In this document: one piece after another, positions 49,791 to 62,300 of the stretch
Layout of the letters: each line of letters starts with the position of its first letter
Numbering within the stretch: the stretch's first letter is position 1
Assembly (NCBI GenBank): GCA_947044365.1
Contig: OX345636.1
Location: forward strand, 45,571,037 to 45,635,036
Origin: Petrosia ficiformis
Lineage: Eukaryota; Porifera; Demospongiae; Haplosclerida; Petrosiidae
Reading direction: 5' to 3'
DNA: 64,000 nt
The notes under the pieces: model-generated
Told to the model about the DNA's origin: nothing
The model's input: the letters and a program-made list of their open reading frames with translations, nothing else
The model's database searches: none
Position numbers and translations under genes: made by a program

Positions 49791-51755
49791 CTGTAATATT
49801 TACAAATCATGCACAGTTCATTTGATCTTGATCTATATATTGACTAATATATATATGTCATAATAAGGCATATGGTAACAAACGTATTAATACAATGTAG
49901 CTATATATTTAAAGATACAACATGTGGTGTATTATTTGTATTAAATGTAGCATCTGTGAAAACAAAAGATGTTACAAGCTCATTCGATTAATTAGTATGT
50001 ACATGAATTTGTACACATGGACTACAATTAACAAGTGATGTACTCCACAGATATTTGAAAAATTAGCATGTCTATAATGAGATTTATAATTATGTTTGAA
50101 GTATGTGTACATTGTATTATATTTGTTACCATTCTTTATTATGGCATGTACTTTGTACACTAGTCAATATAGATCAAAATCAAAAGAAAGAAATTACTAC
50201 TTGTGTAAGCATTACCTAGCTAGACAAAAAAAGCAGCATTGATTTGTTAAGTCTCAGAGGAATTGAAACTCATGTAACAAAAGAAGGGTTAAAACAGTCC
50301 ATTCATGTATGGTTAGTAGGAGGTCTCTATCACTTTTTGGCCTAGGTTTTGGGTGTTTCTAGTTTCATAGTGACTCTCAGCATTGTAGAAATGCAACTAG
50401 AAACATCTTCAATTGCAGATCTGATAAAGGAGATAAAGATATGCCTACAATACTTCAAATATTGCATACATTTTTGTTATATTTAGCTATATTATTATTT
50501 ATTTATATATTATAAAAAATAATATAATTATAGTAATTAAAATTAATTATATAATTTAGGGCTGGGATGATTAATCAATTGATTAATCAATTAATCAATC
50601 AATATTGAAAATTCCTATGATTATCAATTATAGGTCTGTGATATAAATTATGCTAAATATTCCAAAATATGTACTTTTCAGGCACGCAACATATATAATA
50701 GTAATTATAATTTATATAACAATTATTATAATTATATATTACTTAAGCTTATAGTAGCATAGTGCTGCTTTCAATGCATCCTTTGTGTACAGGTATACTA
50801 CAGATTATATATCCTAGTATATCATTTTTATGGATCATATTTGTGGCTGTCACGTTTTGGAAGTTAGTATTTCCAAGTAACTCACTTCGGTATCGCTATT
50901 TGGACAAAGGGATTCATGCTTTAACACCTTTAATCAGTGAGCACAATTATTATACAAATTCCATTTATATATAATTGGTGGCAATAGTAGATTATATTCT
51001 AATTGACATGATAGACACTAAATACAGAATTCAGTACGTTTTTTTTAAAATCTGGATGAATTATAATCCTTGCATTCATCTAATTTCAAAGCTATCAATC
51101 ATAATTCTGTTTGTTTTATAGTTATCATCTTCGTATTACCGTATATTTTGATTATAACCACTAATGGAGACTTCTTTCCCATTCAAAATGACTTTCCATC
51201 ACTCGGTTGTGTATCAAGAAATGGTTTCTTTAACTTCAGCTACATAATCTTTCCTGCATTATTTCTCTGCAGTCTTGGTATGTTCCTTTTGATGATTATA
51301 CTCTTTCGTCTACAAATGGTAAATAATTGTAACTGCACAAATTATTAAGTACAAATTAGTATTGTATAGCTCTGTTTAAATGTATATTTTAATATGCTTT
51401 TTGCATTTGCTATGTAGAGGTATGGCTGCTCTATATGGAGAAAAGATACTGTTATAAATACAGCAGAAAAGAAGATACTTTTGCTTTTATTTACAGTGGG
51501 TTGTGTGGCTACAATTAATGGAGTAAACAACACGATTAGACTCCACACAAAAACTAAACATCAAACAGTTTTTAAGCACTACATGTTATGTGAATTATCG
51601 GGATACAGTATAAACAGTAGGAGTGATGATACTACATGTAGTAAAGATGAATTAGAGACATACAATTATGTTGGCTTGTCTGTTACATCCAGCATATTCA
51701 CTTTTATATTCCTACCATTGCTATTTCTACTTGTGATGATTGAGTGGCGACGTTT

Positions 51756-51760
51756 CATAC
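51756..51760. repeat. Left target-site duplication CATAC
   Basis: CATAC occurs immediately before the 5' LTR and again at 53532-53536 after the 3' LTR. Copies 2 and 3 have a single CATAC at this place in the exon, which confirms the 5-bp duplication. Confidence 0.9.
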
Positions 51761-51984
51761 TGTAATGAACTGAGACATTTAGACTCAATATTGTTAATAA
51801 TAAAATAATTAACTATTGTATATGTTGTAGTTGTATTATATCTATTGTTGTACATTTTTGTAAGGGCTACTGCCCTCACTATATAAATGAAATCTGATTC
51901 TTGTAATGTGCAGTTTTTTGATAGAAAAGCTCATGGTTATTGTGCTATATATCAAATTGTAAAACTCTAGTTGTAAACACAACA
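51761..51984 (+). repeat. 5' LTR
   Basis: 224 bp, TG...CA ends, with a TATATAAA-like box in 'cactatataaatg' near its middle. Confidence 0.92.
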
Positions 51985-52017
51985 TTTGGCGACGAGGATT
52001 CTGAGCTACAGCATATC

Positions 52018-52386
52018 ATGGCCCTAATCGGAAACATTGGGGAATATATAGAGTCAAGGGAGAGCTGGTCCCAATATATTGAAAGGTTGGAACAGTTTTT
52101 TGTTGCCAATAATATTGCCGAGGGGAAGAAAGTGTCTGTTCTTCTATCAACAATTGGAGCTGTAGCTTATCGTACTATTGGAAACTTAGTGGCTCCCGGA
52201 AAGCCCGCTGATATAAGTTACTCACGTCTGGTTGAATTAATGACAGAATACTATAATCCAAAGCCATTGGTTACTGTGCAACGTTTCCGTTTTTATAGTC
52301 GTTTCCGTCAGCCAGAGGAGTCCATATCTACATTTGTTGCGGAATTGAGGAACCTAGCAAAAGACTGCGATTTCGGTTCATTATGA
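52018..52386 (+). pseudogene. gag: gag fragment
   Basis: A 122-codon frame beginning MALIGNIGEYIES and containing WSQYIERLEQFF and VQRFRFYSRFRQPEESI...LRNLAKDCDFG, typical of Ty3/Gypsy capsid-region proteins. The frame then ends because an internal deletion joins it out of frame to a polyprotein piece. The remaining capsid and zinc-knuckle parts are absent. Confidence 0.8.
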
Positions 52387-53312
52387 TTCGCAGAAAGCTC
52401 TTGTTCTAGCTTGTGATGCATCTGCCTATGGAGTGGGAGTTGTGCTGTCTCACAGATTGTCTGATGGATCTGAACGTCCAATTGGATTTGCATCCCGGGT
52501 ACTATCTCCGGCCGAACGAACAGTTTTGAACAGTTTTTAACTCAAAATGGCATTAGACATTTACTATCGTCCCCCTATCATCCCTCATCTAATGGCCTGG
52601 CAGAGAGAGAGGAGTTCGGATTTTCAAAGAGGGAATGTCCAAATGCACTGAAGGTACACTGCTAGACAGAATTTCTCATGTGTTGTTTTATAATCACATC
52701 ACACCACAAACCACCACTGGTCTGTCACCTGCAGAGCTCCTTCAGAATCGCCGACTACAAAGTCGTTTGGACTTATTAAAACCAGATCTTCAAGCTCGTA
52801 TTGAAAAACAACAATACAAACAACAATATTACTCAAACATCGGTTCTCGATACCGAGAGTTCCAGTCCGGAGAGCCTGTATATGTGCAGAACTTCGGCAA
52901 AGGCTCCAAATGGATTGCAGGAAAAATTGATGTTCCCTATGGAAATGTGTCATATGATGTCACACTAGATGACGGGAGAACATTCAGGCGTCATGTGGAT
53001 CATATCCGAAAAAGGCTCGATACTACCCCTATTGTCAATTTTCAGGACAACCCCGAGATAATCCACACCACTGAAACACCTAAGGCTCCAGCACTGTCAG
53101 TACAACCATCGGTCACCAGATCTGAAACAGAGGAGCCTCCAGCACCATTAGTACAACCGTTGGACACTCAATCGCCATCCCTCACGGAATCTGAAACCAC
53201 CAACACATCAGAAACGAAACCACCATCACCTATGGATAATCGATATCCTTCACGACATCGTAAGCCCCCTGATCGTTATATACCTCTAAATTTCAGGAGG
53301 GGGAAAATGTAA
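52371..53312 (+). pseudogene. pol: pol remnants (RNase H piece and integrase end)
   Basis: From about 52380 a frame reads LVLACDASAYGVGVVLSH and GFASRVLSPAER, the start of a Ty3/Gypsy RNase H domain, and stops near 52540. It is followed by NGIRHLLSSPYHPSSNGLAE, from the end of the integrase core, then a two-base insertion in a GA run shifts the frame. A long frame, 52635-53312, carries the integrase C-terminal part (GLSPAELLQNRRLQSRLDLL). Catalytic regions are missing or broken. Confidence 0.8.
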
Positions 53313-53531
53313 TGAACTGAGACATTTAGACTCAATATTGTTAATAATAAAATAATTAACTATTGTATATGTTGTAGTTGTATTATATCTATTGTTGTAC
53401 ATTTTTGTAAGGGCTACTGCCCTCACTATATAAATGAAATCTGATTCTTGTAATGTGCAGTTTTTTGATAGAAAAGCTCATGGTTATTGTGCTATATATC
53501 AAATTGTAAAACTCTAGTTGTAAACACAACA
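53308..53531 (+). repeat. 3' LTR
   Basis: 224 bp, apparently identical to the 5' LTR, followed by the right target duplication CATAC. Confidence 0.92.
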
Positions 53532-53580
53532 CATACGATGGATGAAAGTGTCATTTCAAATGAAAAAACAACAGCTATAA

Positions 53581-54340
53581 TGAAATGAGACTTGTCAAAT
53601 TACTAGAACAGAGTTCTTTATTTTTGTTAGCTATATATATACATTAGACATTGTGCAGTAGAATACAGTTTTGTTTGTTATTGCTGGTAGTAGTATAATA
53701 GGAACATTTTTTTGTGATATCATACATGTCATAGTTTGTAATATATACATGTGTATATCTCTTAATAAGAAACCATGTTTATATTGCATTTGCATGTGCC
53801 AATTCAATGATCATATTTACTGAATTGGTGGATTGAATCAAACTCTGAATGGTTATGAAAATAATTTCATGTGCACAGCACAATAGTTATGTCTGTCATC
53901 GGAAGTCTATATAATTATAAACATTTTGGTGGCATCATACATGTCACAGTTTTATCATGGGTAAGTTTTGATATACCATGAGATACAGATATATCTATGC
54001 TTATTAAGCTTAATAATTAATTATTTATCTGGCTTCAGTCTACATGAAAGTGTTTTTACACATTTTCTCTCTAGCTAGAATCATGAGCTTTTAAAATTTG
54101 ACAGCACAGAAATGTAACTTACGAATTCTTGCTCATGTCCAAAATGTATGATTGCATGGTATTGCCTTGTGAATTAATGAATCAATCTATTTTTGTCTTG
54201 GTCACAGTTTCCCCACATTCCCTTTCTATTGATGTCTGGCTACACGAGACTATTCAAATTGAACATGTCAAAGAATGTTAATAATAATAATAATACTATT
54301 AGGAGTCGATAAAGAATATCACTACTTTTACACTGAAATA
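53581..54340. other. 3' flank of receptor copy 4
   Basis: Collinear with 9183-9905 downstream of copy 1. No gene is seen. Confidence 0.6.
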
Positions 54341-54559
54341 TTAATTAATTATATTATCATCCGCTTTACAAAATTCATTAACATGTCTGTTTAATTTCTG
54401 TATTTCACCTTTACGACATACATGTATTTTATCACGTTTTGGACATATAAGATTTTGATTTTGAGGAATTAAAAAATCATCATCATTTCTTTTTACTTTC
54501 TCTGTTCTCGGAAGTTGAGTCATTCTTCTATTATCATAAGCAAATGTTTGTGTACTCAA
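54341..54559 (-). pseudogene. Zinc-finger exon remnant, unit 4
   Basis: A 72-codon minus-strand frame beginning near MTQLPRTEKVKRNDDD with a finger reading CPKRDKIHVCRKGEI...HVNEFC. Compared with the unit-1 exon (CPKCGKIYHIDEI...) the second cysteine is altered and a few residues are inserted, so the finger is probably impaired. It is the last sequence recognisably belonging to the tandem unit. Confidence 0.4.
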
Positions 54560-54755
54560 AATAATTATTCTAAAGTATAATACTATAAATTTTCATATTT
54601 GAGAACCAATACTTTGGCATATACATGTAGAACACAAAAATTGGCCCTATATAATTTATTAACTGTACTAACCAATAAATTAGTTATTTTAACAATTTTA
54701 TATTTGCGGTGTATTGTCATTCCGGAGTATCACTGTTAATTATCTCTTGTTCAAG

Positions 54756-57700
54756 ATGAATATATCATCAGTATTATATATAATAGTACTTGTAATATGT
54801 TCATTATCAGGAATACAAGGACAAAATAGACCCATACTACCAGAAGGAGGTAAATCTTTATGAAGTTGTTATGTATTACATTCTCAATACTATATCATTA
54901 TAGTTGTATATTTGTGGGCTGAGTATTTTGAACTAGCATTATCAGACTACTATATGATTACATCTCAACAATTCCCCGATACTAAGAATGGTAATCATGG
55001 TAATAAAGAATATCCTGAGGGTATTTGGAGTATGTATCATATTAGAAGAACTTATGGAATCTTTTACTATCAAAATGGTACTGAAGTTGAAGTCTGGACT
55101 GGAGCATTTAGTGAAGATAGGACAACAAATGATTACACTGGACCAGACCCATGCAATATTTCAGACTGATGATCAGCTCATATATACTATATTATTGAGA
55201 GATGAAGATTCAACAACACCAATAACATCAAATTATGAGGGTCTGTACAAGTGTATCATTGATGATAGAGCACTTGTAGTAGGAGTGTATGATACCAGTA
55301 CATACAATGATAATAGTGAGTTAATGATGAGTTGTGTAGTAATAGTATAATAATATATCACTTGATTTTATAACTAGTCCTAAAGCAGAAGACATGTCAT
55401 TATTCCTGATCTCCACACCAAGATATGTTGATCCTCCAATATTCAACCTGTAGCAGAAGGACCAAACTCATTTAGTTTTGATGAAACAAGTGATTACTTG
55501 TCTCGTGAGGTAGTGAATGATGGAACTGCTACACTGGTGACAATGACAGTGAGGATGAGAGAAGGAGGTAACTATCAGTGTACTGTCTCTAATGCCAGAG
55601 TAGAGGATGCTACTATTAATAGTGTCACTGCTACTCCAGGTACTTCTTTATTAAATGTAACAGGTTAGTAGAAAAGTAATTATGAAATATGTGACCATCC
55701 AAGAGAATCCCAAAGAATTGACATGAAATATGAAAGTCAGATTTAGAAAACGTAAATATTTTGGTGTATGCTTTTCAAAGTGTCACTGTATGTGACTGAA
55801 TTAGAAAAAGGTCTTGTGGTATTAAATTGGTTATTAATAAAAAAATTTTGTCAAATTAATTAAATGTTTCTTATATGAAATAGTAACAATTAAAGGTTAG
55901 CTTTTTATCAAAATTAATATTTACCAAATGACCCCTTTTCTTATGATCACAATTGTAACATATACTCATTTAACTACATTTGAAATAAATTTCCATTCTT
56001 GGAGATAGTTATTCAGCTAGAGGAAGTTGTAAAATTACTTGGTATGGACATATGAGTGTTTTGGGAGTGAATCCAGCTTTTCAAAAGCGAATTTCTTGTT
56101 TTAATTTAAAACAGTATTTCATGTGAAGTCATATAGATAATAGCATATATAATTACACTAAACCCAAACATTAAATATGACATAAAATATGAAAGTCAGA
56201 ATGCCATACATATTTAAACCCTAAAATCTTTATAAGTTAAACTACATTTCCATTCTTGGGGACAATTAAACTCATTCATAAGTTACAGTAAAGCATGGAC
56301 ATACCAATGTTATGTAACTGAGTGCATGTATGTACATCTATACATGTATACTCATTCGTGGTTTACACAAGTACATGCATGTCATATATACATTAGTTTG
56401 TATATTACATGTACATGTCATTCATAAGTACAGCTCTTCTCTTTGTATTTTGCTTTATAGCAGTGTAAGTACGTACTTATGTAGGGTTATATGGAAGTGG
56501 TTTGTTCAATTTTAGGTCCTACGTTAACCTCCCAACCTTGTTCGCATGCTTTTTGGGTTTTGACGTCCCTACATCTTCCTTCATTTTTTATTGAAAATGT
56601 TTTTATTATTCTTGTTTCCATTGTATTTTTCTGAATGGTAGATGATTTATGAATATTTTATTTCATTATTGAAGGTCAGACTTTTATATAATTAATTATA
56701 TCCATTATTTATGAATTGATTATCATTCTCATTTCACTTACAGATGACGCTCACTGTTTTCTACTGCATTTACAGCATTGCCACAAGGAGTAGTGCTAGT
56801 CTCATTCGGCATTCCAGTGCTTATCATAGTATATAATATATATTATATTATCAGTACACCATGGTTTTAATACTAATAATTATTATGCTCATTATTTTAA
56901 GAATGTATTTGCTCACAAACTATATTACTGTGCTTATGATTCCAACCAGAGATAATACATACTACGTATCAGGCAGTTTCAGTAAACAGCTTTCGAGTCC
57001 TGAGCAATGAGGACAAAATGCGCACGCGCAATTAATTCCACGTGGGTAAATTAATGTAAAAAATGGCGTCCAATTCGAGATCAAATCTTTACCGTCATTG
57101 AGACTGTCTTCTTTCATAGATATCATCTCGCTACTTTAAGACCAGAATTTTACTATGAATGCAACTGGAATGGTGCTAGAATCATTGTGATAGTTCAACA
57201 AACATAAAAATGATTTGTCCGGAAATAATAATAATAATAATAAGCAGATTCTGCCAGTTTTGCCACTCCGCAGTTCTCTACCTTAACGACAATCTTTAGC
57301 CATCTAGACAGTGTTGGTAGTCATAAAAACACTAGATATGAACAGGTATGTGTGTATTAAAGCTTATATGTATATATTACCAGAGATTTCAGCTTATCAC
57401 TTGCAATTGAAATGTATGGGCGGCCATTTTATTTCCGTGCCATCCCTAGTACTACCGTACTCTCTGATTTAACTCTTCTGTTTTCACAGCAATGGTTGAA
57501 GGTTTTGAAGTCATTCGTATTAATGGTACCACAGCTAGAGTAACATGGCAATACATTGAATCTGATGCTGTAGAGAGAGATACAGTATATTACTATAGTA
57601 CTAGTGAAGTGAAGAGACAGGTTGATTCAGGATCAAAGAACCTTCCAGCTAATGTTTCAAAAGGAGTAATAGATCATCCAGACCCAAACCTGGATTATAT

Positions 57701-58321
57701 ATTCTATATAACAACAACATTTATATGAGGTATAGAGTATGAGGGAGAGGAAATAGACTCAATCATACCATCTGGTAATGTAGTCTGGATAATAATAGAT
57801 ATTGTTTTAAATTATTTCTAATGAATAATTATAGTTATCTCAACTTCATCTCTTAATATATTAATCATGATGTTTTCTTGAAAAAATGATAATATATATG
57901 TAATAAACATTGTAATTATAATTATTATATTATAATTTTATAATAGTGATGATGATATTGAAATGAAGATTAGTGAAGCATATGGAATATTTGATCAGAA
58001 GTCACATAACTCATCTCAGTAAGTAACAAACAAACCATTCAATAACAATATTGTTTCAATAGAACATACAAAGAGATCAATATTATCTACGACACACCAG
58101 TCAATACAAAAGATGTGCTTATAACATCATCTCATGTTGAAAATACTCAGTAAGTAACAAATATTCAATAACAATATTGTTTTTACTATTTCAACAGAAC
58201 ATATAGAGAAGAGATCAATATTATCTACGACACACCAGTCAATGCAATAGTTGTACTTAACACAAAATCATGTGATCAGAATACTTATGAAACAGTACAA
58301 AATTGGCACGAAGTTTTTTGA
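54756..58321 (+). pseudogene. Decayed Ig/FN3 receptor with tyrosine-motif tail
   Basis: Exon 54756-54849 encodes a signal peptide (MNISSVLYIIVLVICSLSG...). An exon from 54910 gives an Ig-like domain (VYLWAEYFELALSD... then GLYKCIIDD), but the frame changes near 55150. A second Ig-like exon, about 55373-55641, has a one-base loss near 55452 before VAEGPNSF...GGNYQCTVSNA. An FN3-like exon, 57490-57774, has an in-frame TGA near 57727. Tail exons 57947-58018, 58063-58149 and 58198-58321 join cleanly and contain SEAYGIF, two copies of EINIIYDTPV and NTYETV. Several breaks upstream make it a pseudogene as sequenced. No membrane exon was located between 57774 and 57947. Confidence 0.65.
55655..57489. 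other. Long gap between Ig-like and FN3-like exons
   Basis: About 1.8 kb with no recognisable exon. Sequence from 56990 to 57480 is richer in G+C, with 'cgcacgcgcaattaattcca' and a short (ATA)n run near 57228-57243, and may be an inserted element. Confidence 0.45.
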
Positions 58322-58561
58322 CTGTTATGAAAACACAATAATTATGAAACTGATGTTTAGTTTATATCCAATCCCTTTATATATGTACACATTAACGCAT
58401 AGTAAGTATAATAGTATATATAATATCAGTGTGAATAAACAGTATTAAAATTATGTTCTGTTTTTAATATCATTTGTAATAATTAATAATATAAGAATAC
58501 ATTATCAAATGAACATGTTTTATTACCAGTTTTTCATAAGTGTTTGTATTTGTTTCTCAAG

Positions 58562-59073
58562 ATTCCTTAGACCAGTAGTAACGAAGGTAAGATCAGGTGT
58601 AGCTGGATTCATTGTCTGGAGTTCAACCAGGTATCCACCAACATTATCCAATATATTTGTGATGAACAATGGCCTGATAAAAAGAAATGGAATAGTATCA
58701 TATGGTGAGGTTTATAAGAGACTAACATTTCATAAGATGAAATGAGAGACGAATTATTAGTATATGAGGTAAGGAGAGCAAGAAGAACTAAAAGAGGATG
58801 ACCAGTAGATTGCCAAATGTGTCCTATATAGTATGTACATGTACATGTTACCATGGTGGGTAAGATGGTAAAGGGAATGGATCTATAGATCTGGTAACCA
58901 GTAAAGTAACATTAAAAGTGATTACTATGGAACATACAACAAAGGCATTATTATTATTAAACTAATCAGTGATAAATTATTTGTTATTATAGGGTGGTAG
59001 TCATAAGATATTAGATGAATGTAGTCTACCATTAACAGGAAAGAACACTGTGGATTGTATTATTACTGAAATG
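58562..59073 (+). pseudogene. Ig-like exon remnants
   Basis: Fragments of an Ig-like coding region: FIVWSSTRYPPTLSN from an exon starting 58562, then, out of frame, VTLKVITMEHTTKALLLLN near 58900-58960. A short exon-like piece at about 58993-59073 (GGSHKILDEC...CIITEM) ends at a good donor. Stops and frame changes separate them. It is a degraded neighbour of the Ig/FN3 genes. Confidence 0.4.
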
Positions 59074-59188
59074 GTATGTGTACATACGTATAAACAGACA
59101 ATAACAGATGATATAAAACAAGCAACATGTTGTTCATTTAAAGTGAATTATTATAAATATTTACAATTTATGATTGCACGCGCGCATG

Positions 59189-59206
59189 GGTGTGTGTGTG
59201 TGTGTT
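59189..59206. repeat. (GT)n microsatellite
   Basis: Short GT run after 'cgcgcgcatggg'. Confidence 0.6.
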
Positions 59207-59365
59207 TATATAATGAATTTGCTTTTAATATCATCACTGAAGTTGTTATTATGCTCACAAACATTAATTTTATAATATGATTGTGTTGAATAAACATTAT
59301 GTATGGGGGAGTATTTAGTATTACTATCATAGAGGATTATCACTATTAATAACATCTTGATCAAG

Positions 59366-62300
59366 ATGAATATATCATCAGTATTATTTATAATAGTACT
59401 AGTACTATGCCCATTATCAGGAATACAAGGACAACAAAGAATCAACCAAACAGAAGAAGAAGGTAAATCTTTATGAAGTTGTTTCTCAATACTATAATTA
59501 TTATTATAGTTGTACATTTGTGGGCTGAGTATCTTGAACTAGTATTACCAGACTAGCACATGTCTTGTAGTAGTATTATTGTACCTTTGTCTCTCAACGC
59601 TGTTTAAGTATGTTTGTATACAAGGGTTAGTCTTAAGTTAGAATAAAATATAAAAATAGATTATTATTAAAATATTGAGTTAAAGTCAAACCAAAGTCTA
59701 TTACACTTGTATTAATATTTATAATTATCATATTTAATATCTCAATACATATTAGATGTACAAAGATAGTTTGCAAACCCATAATCACTTAATTAAAATA
59801 TTTATTAGTACATTTAATTAGACAAGATAAGGAAGTTTAAATGGATTATAATTCTATTGTTGGTACAAGTGCATGTATATCGGTTATAATAGCCTGTATG
59901 ACTAATTAGATTGAGTGTACTACTACTACTGTACTACCCAATACATATTTACAGTGACACACTTGTATTAAATAATCTCATTTATATTAAAGCTTGAGAA
60001 AATTATTAAATGTCTCATTATTGACATACAAGTGTTTGGAATGTGTCTTTATACATTGGTACCGCTAAATGTAAACAGTTAAAAGCTAAATTGATTATAA
60101 ACTCAATTTATATATAGCAAAACATTGATATTATAAATTTGTTTCATTATTTTAATTGCACAGTTTCTGATACCCCCACTCTCACACTAACACGACTGGG
60201 TACAGGTCTACTTCATGTACAACTCTCCTGGACAGGATCATCACCTAGATATGAGGTGTTCTACTCTCTCAGGAGTAGTAATGATATTCAGAGTTTAGTA
60301 AACACCACTGATACAACCTACATTGTGAAATCAGGACTCACTCAGGATCAAACATATCAGTTCTTTGTGGTATCGTATGGTAATAATGGTACTGCTGATA
60401 ACAGTAGTATTGAGAGTGTGGCATTAAGTAAGTGATAGTAAACATCTTATGTATTATAATCACTATATTACGGATTCCCTTCAGCACTACCATCAGTGAG
60501 TGATCTCACTGCTACTTCTACTAGTAACAATATTACTCTGTCATGGACTGAATCGGATCCAATCCCTTCTATTGGTTATAGTATAACACGTCAGTGTCAT
60601 AGACTATGTGAGGAATCATTTAATGATTTTAATCAAAAGCTCTCGACTTCACCACCACTTGTGTTCAGTGGTATTAATCCTAGTAGTTACTGTACTATCT
60701 CATTATTCACTGGAATATTTGGTACTGATATCATTGAGTTTGATAGTGGGATTATGGTTATCACAATCTCTGTTGGTGAGTTAGACAAATTACATCTTTA
60801 TTTTATATAGCTCCATTTTGATACTTCTCTCTCAGAACCTACATCTCCTCCAGAAAACATAATTTTCTCATCAGTTGAGGCTAGGTCTTTCAATATCATA
60901 TGGAATGAGGTACCTTGTTCCGGACAGAATGGACCCATCACTGGATACTTACTTTACTACACAAACACAACATTCTCTGACACTATCAACATCACCGGAG
61001 GAGAGAACAGGTCATATACTCTCACTGAACTGAGACCATATACTAACTACATTGTGACAGTGTCAGCATATAATGATGCTGGAGCTGGACCAACAAGTGA
61101 CAATAGAATACAACAGACAGAACAAGCTGGTCAGTTAGTATATTCATTACTAGCTCATGTTACAGATAATGTTTGTGTTTTTCAGAACCTGCATCTCCTC
61201 CAGATAACATAACCTTCTCATCAGTTGAGGCTAGGTCAATGATTGTCTCATGGGAAGAAGTAACCCATTCCGGACAGAATGGACCCATCACTGGATACTT
61301 ACTTTACTACACAAACACAACATTTTCTAACACTATCAACATCACTGGAGGAGAGAACAGATCATACACTCTCACTGCACTGAGACCATATACCAACTAC
61401 ATTGTGGCAGTTTCAGCATATAATGATGTTGGAACTGGACCAACAAGTGATAATCGAATACAACAGACAGGACAAGCTAGTAAGTTAGTATACTCATATT
61501 AGTAAACATTTACGTAATGTTTGGTCTCTCAGAACCTACCTCTCCTTCAGATAACATAACCTTCTCATCAGTTGAGGCTAGGTCAATGATTGTCTCATGG
61601 GAGGAGGTACCCCGTTCTAGACAAAATGGACCCATCACTGGATACTTACTCTACTACATGTGCACAAACACAACATTCTCTGACACTATCAACATCACTG
61701 GAGGAGAGAACAGATCGTACACTCTCACTGAACTGAGACCATATACCAACTACACTGTGACAGTGTCAGCATATAATGATGTTGGAACTGGACCATCAAG
61801 TAATAATAGGACACAACAGACAGAACAAGCTGGTCAGTTAGTATTTTCATTACTAGCTCATGTCCCACATAATGTTTGTGTCTCTCAGAACCTGGTGCGG
61901 TGTCAAACCTAATGTCAAGCGGATCAGATGTAGATCAGATCAGTATCACATGGAATCAACCCTCCATTCTTAATGGTATCATCATTGTATATGATATACG
62001 TTATGAAGAGTCTGACAACAGTGATTCATTTATATATGTGAATGCTATAACAAACACTCAACAGATAATAGATGGACTGATACCAAACACAAGTTATACA
62101 GTTGGTGTGAGAGCATATACTATTGCTGGTCCAGGAGAATGGACAGCTATACAAGTCTCAACACTGTTACCAGGTATATCCAGTGTATATAGAACTGTTA
62201 TTAATATGTTATTATAATACAGGAATAGAAGATTTAATAGTTGAGATATTAGAAGATATAGTAATCATTAACTGGACACCTCTGAACTACACTGAACTCA

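Larger units (their letters stand above)
51761..53531 (+). mobile_element. Internally deleted Ty3/Gypsy LTR retrotransposon
   Basis: Total 1771 bp. Two 224-bp LTRs starting TGTAATG and ending ACACAACA appear identical by reading. The 5' LTR is followed by TTTGGCGACGAGG, the usual place of the primer-binding site. The 3' LTR is preceded by the polypurine tract AGGAGGGGGAAAA. The inside keeps a gag start, a piece of RNase H and the end of integrase. Protease, most of reverse transcriptase and the integrase core are deleted, so the element is non-autonomous. Identical LTRs and an intact duplication indicate a recent insertion. Confidence 0.92.
45863..53580 (+). pseudogene. Frizzled-like seven-pass receptor, copy 4 (broken by deletion and LTR element)
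   Basis: Exons: 45863-45865 (ATG), 46138-46260, 46659-46829, 48012-48163, 48351-48444, exon 6 start 48523-48587 only, 49098-49202, 50793-50936, 51122-51318, 51418-51760 continuing at 53537-53580. Exon 3 ends one base short at its donor compared with the other copies. The second half of exon 6 (linker and TM1) and all of exon 7 (TM2) are gone, replaced by about 330 bases of unrelated sequence. A conserved Trp in exon 9 is Gly (DKGIHAL). A 1.77-kb LTR retrotransposon splits the last exon just after RRFI. It cannot encode a seven-pass protein. Confidence 0.85.
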
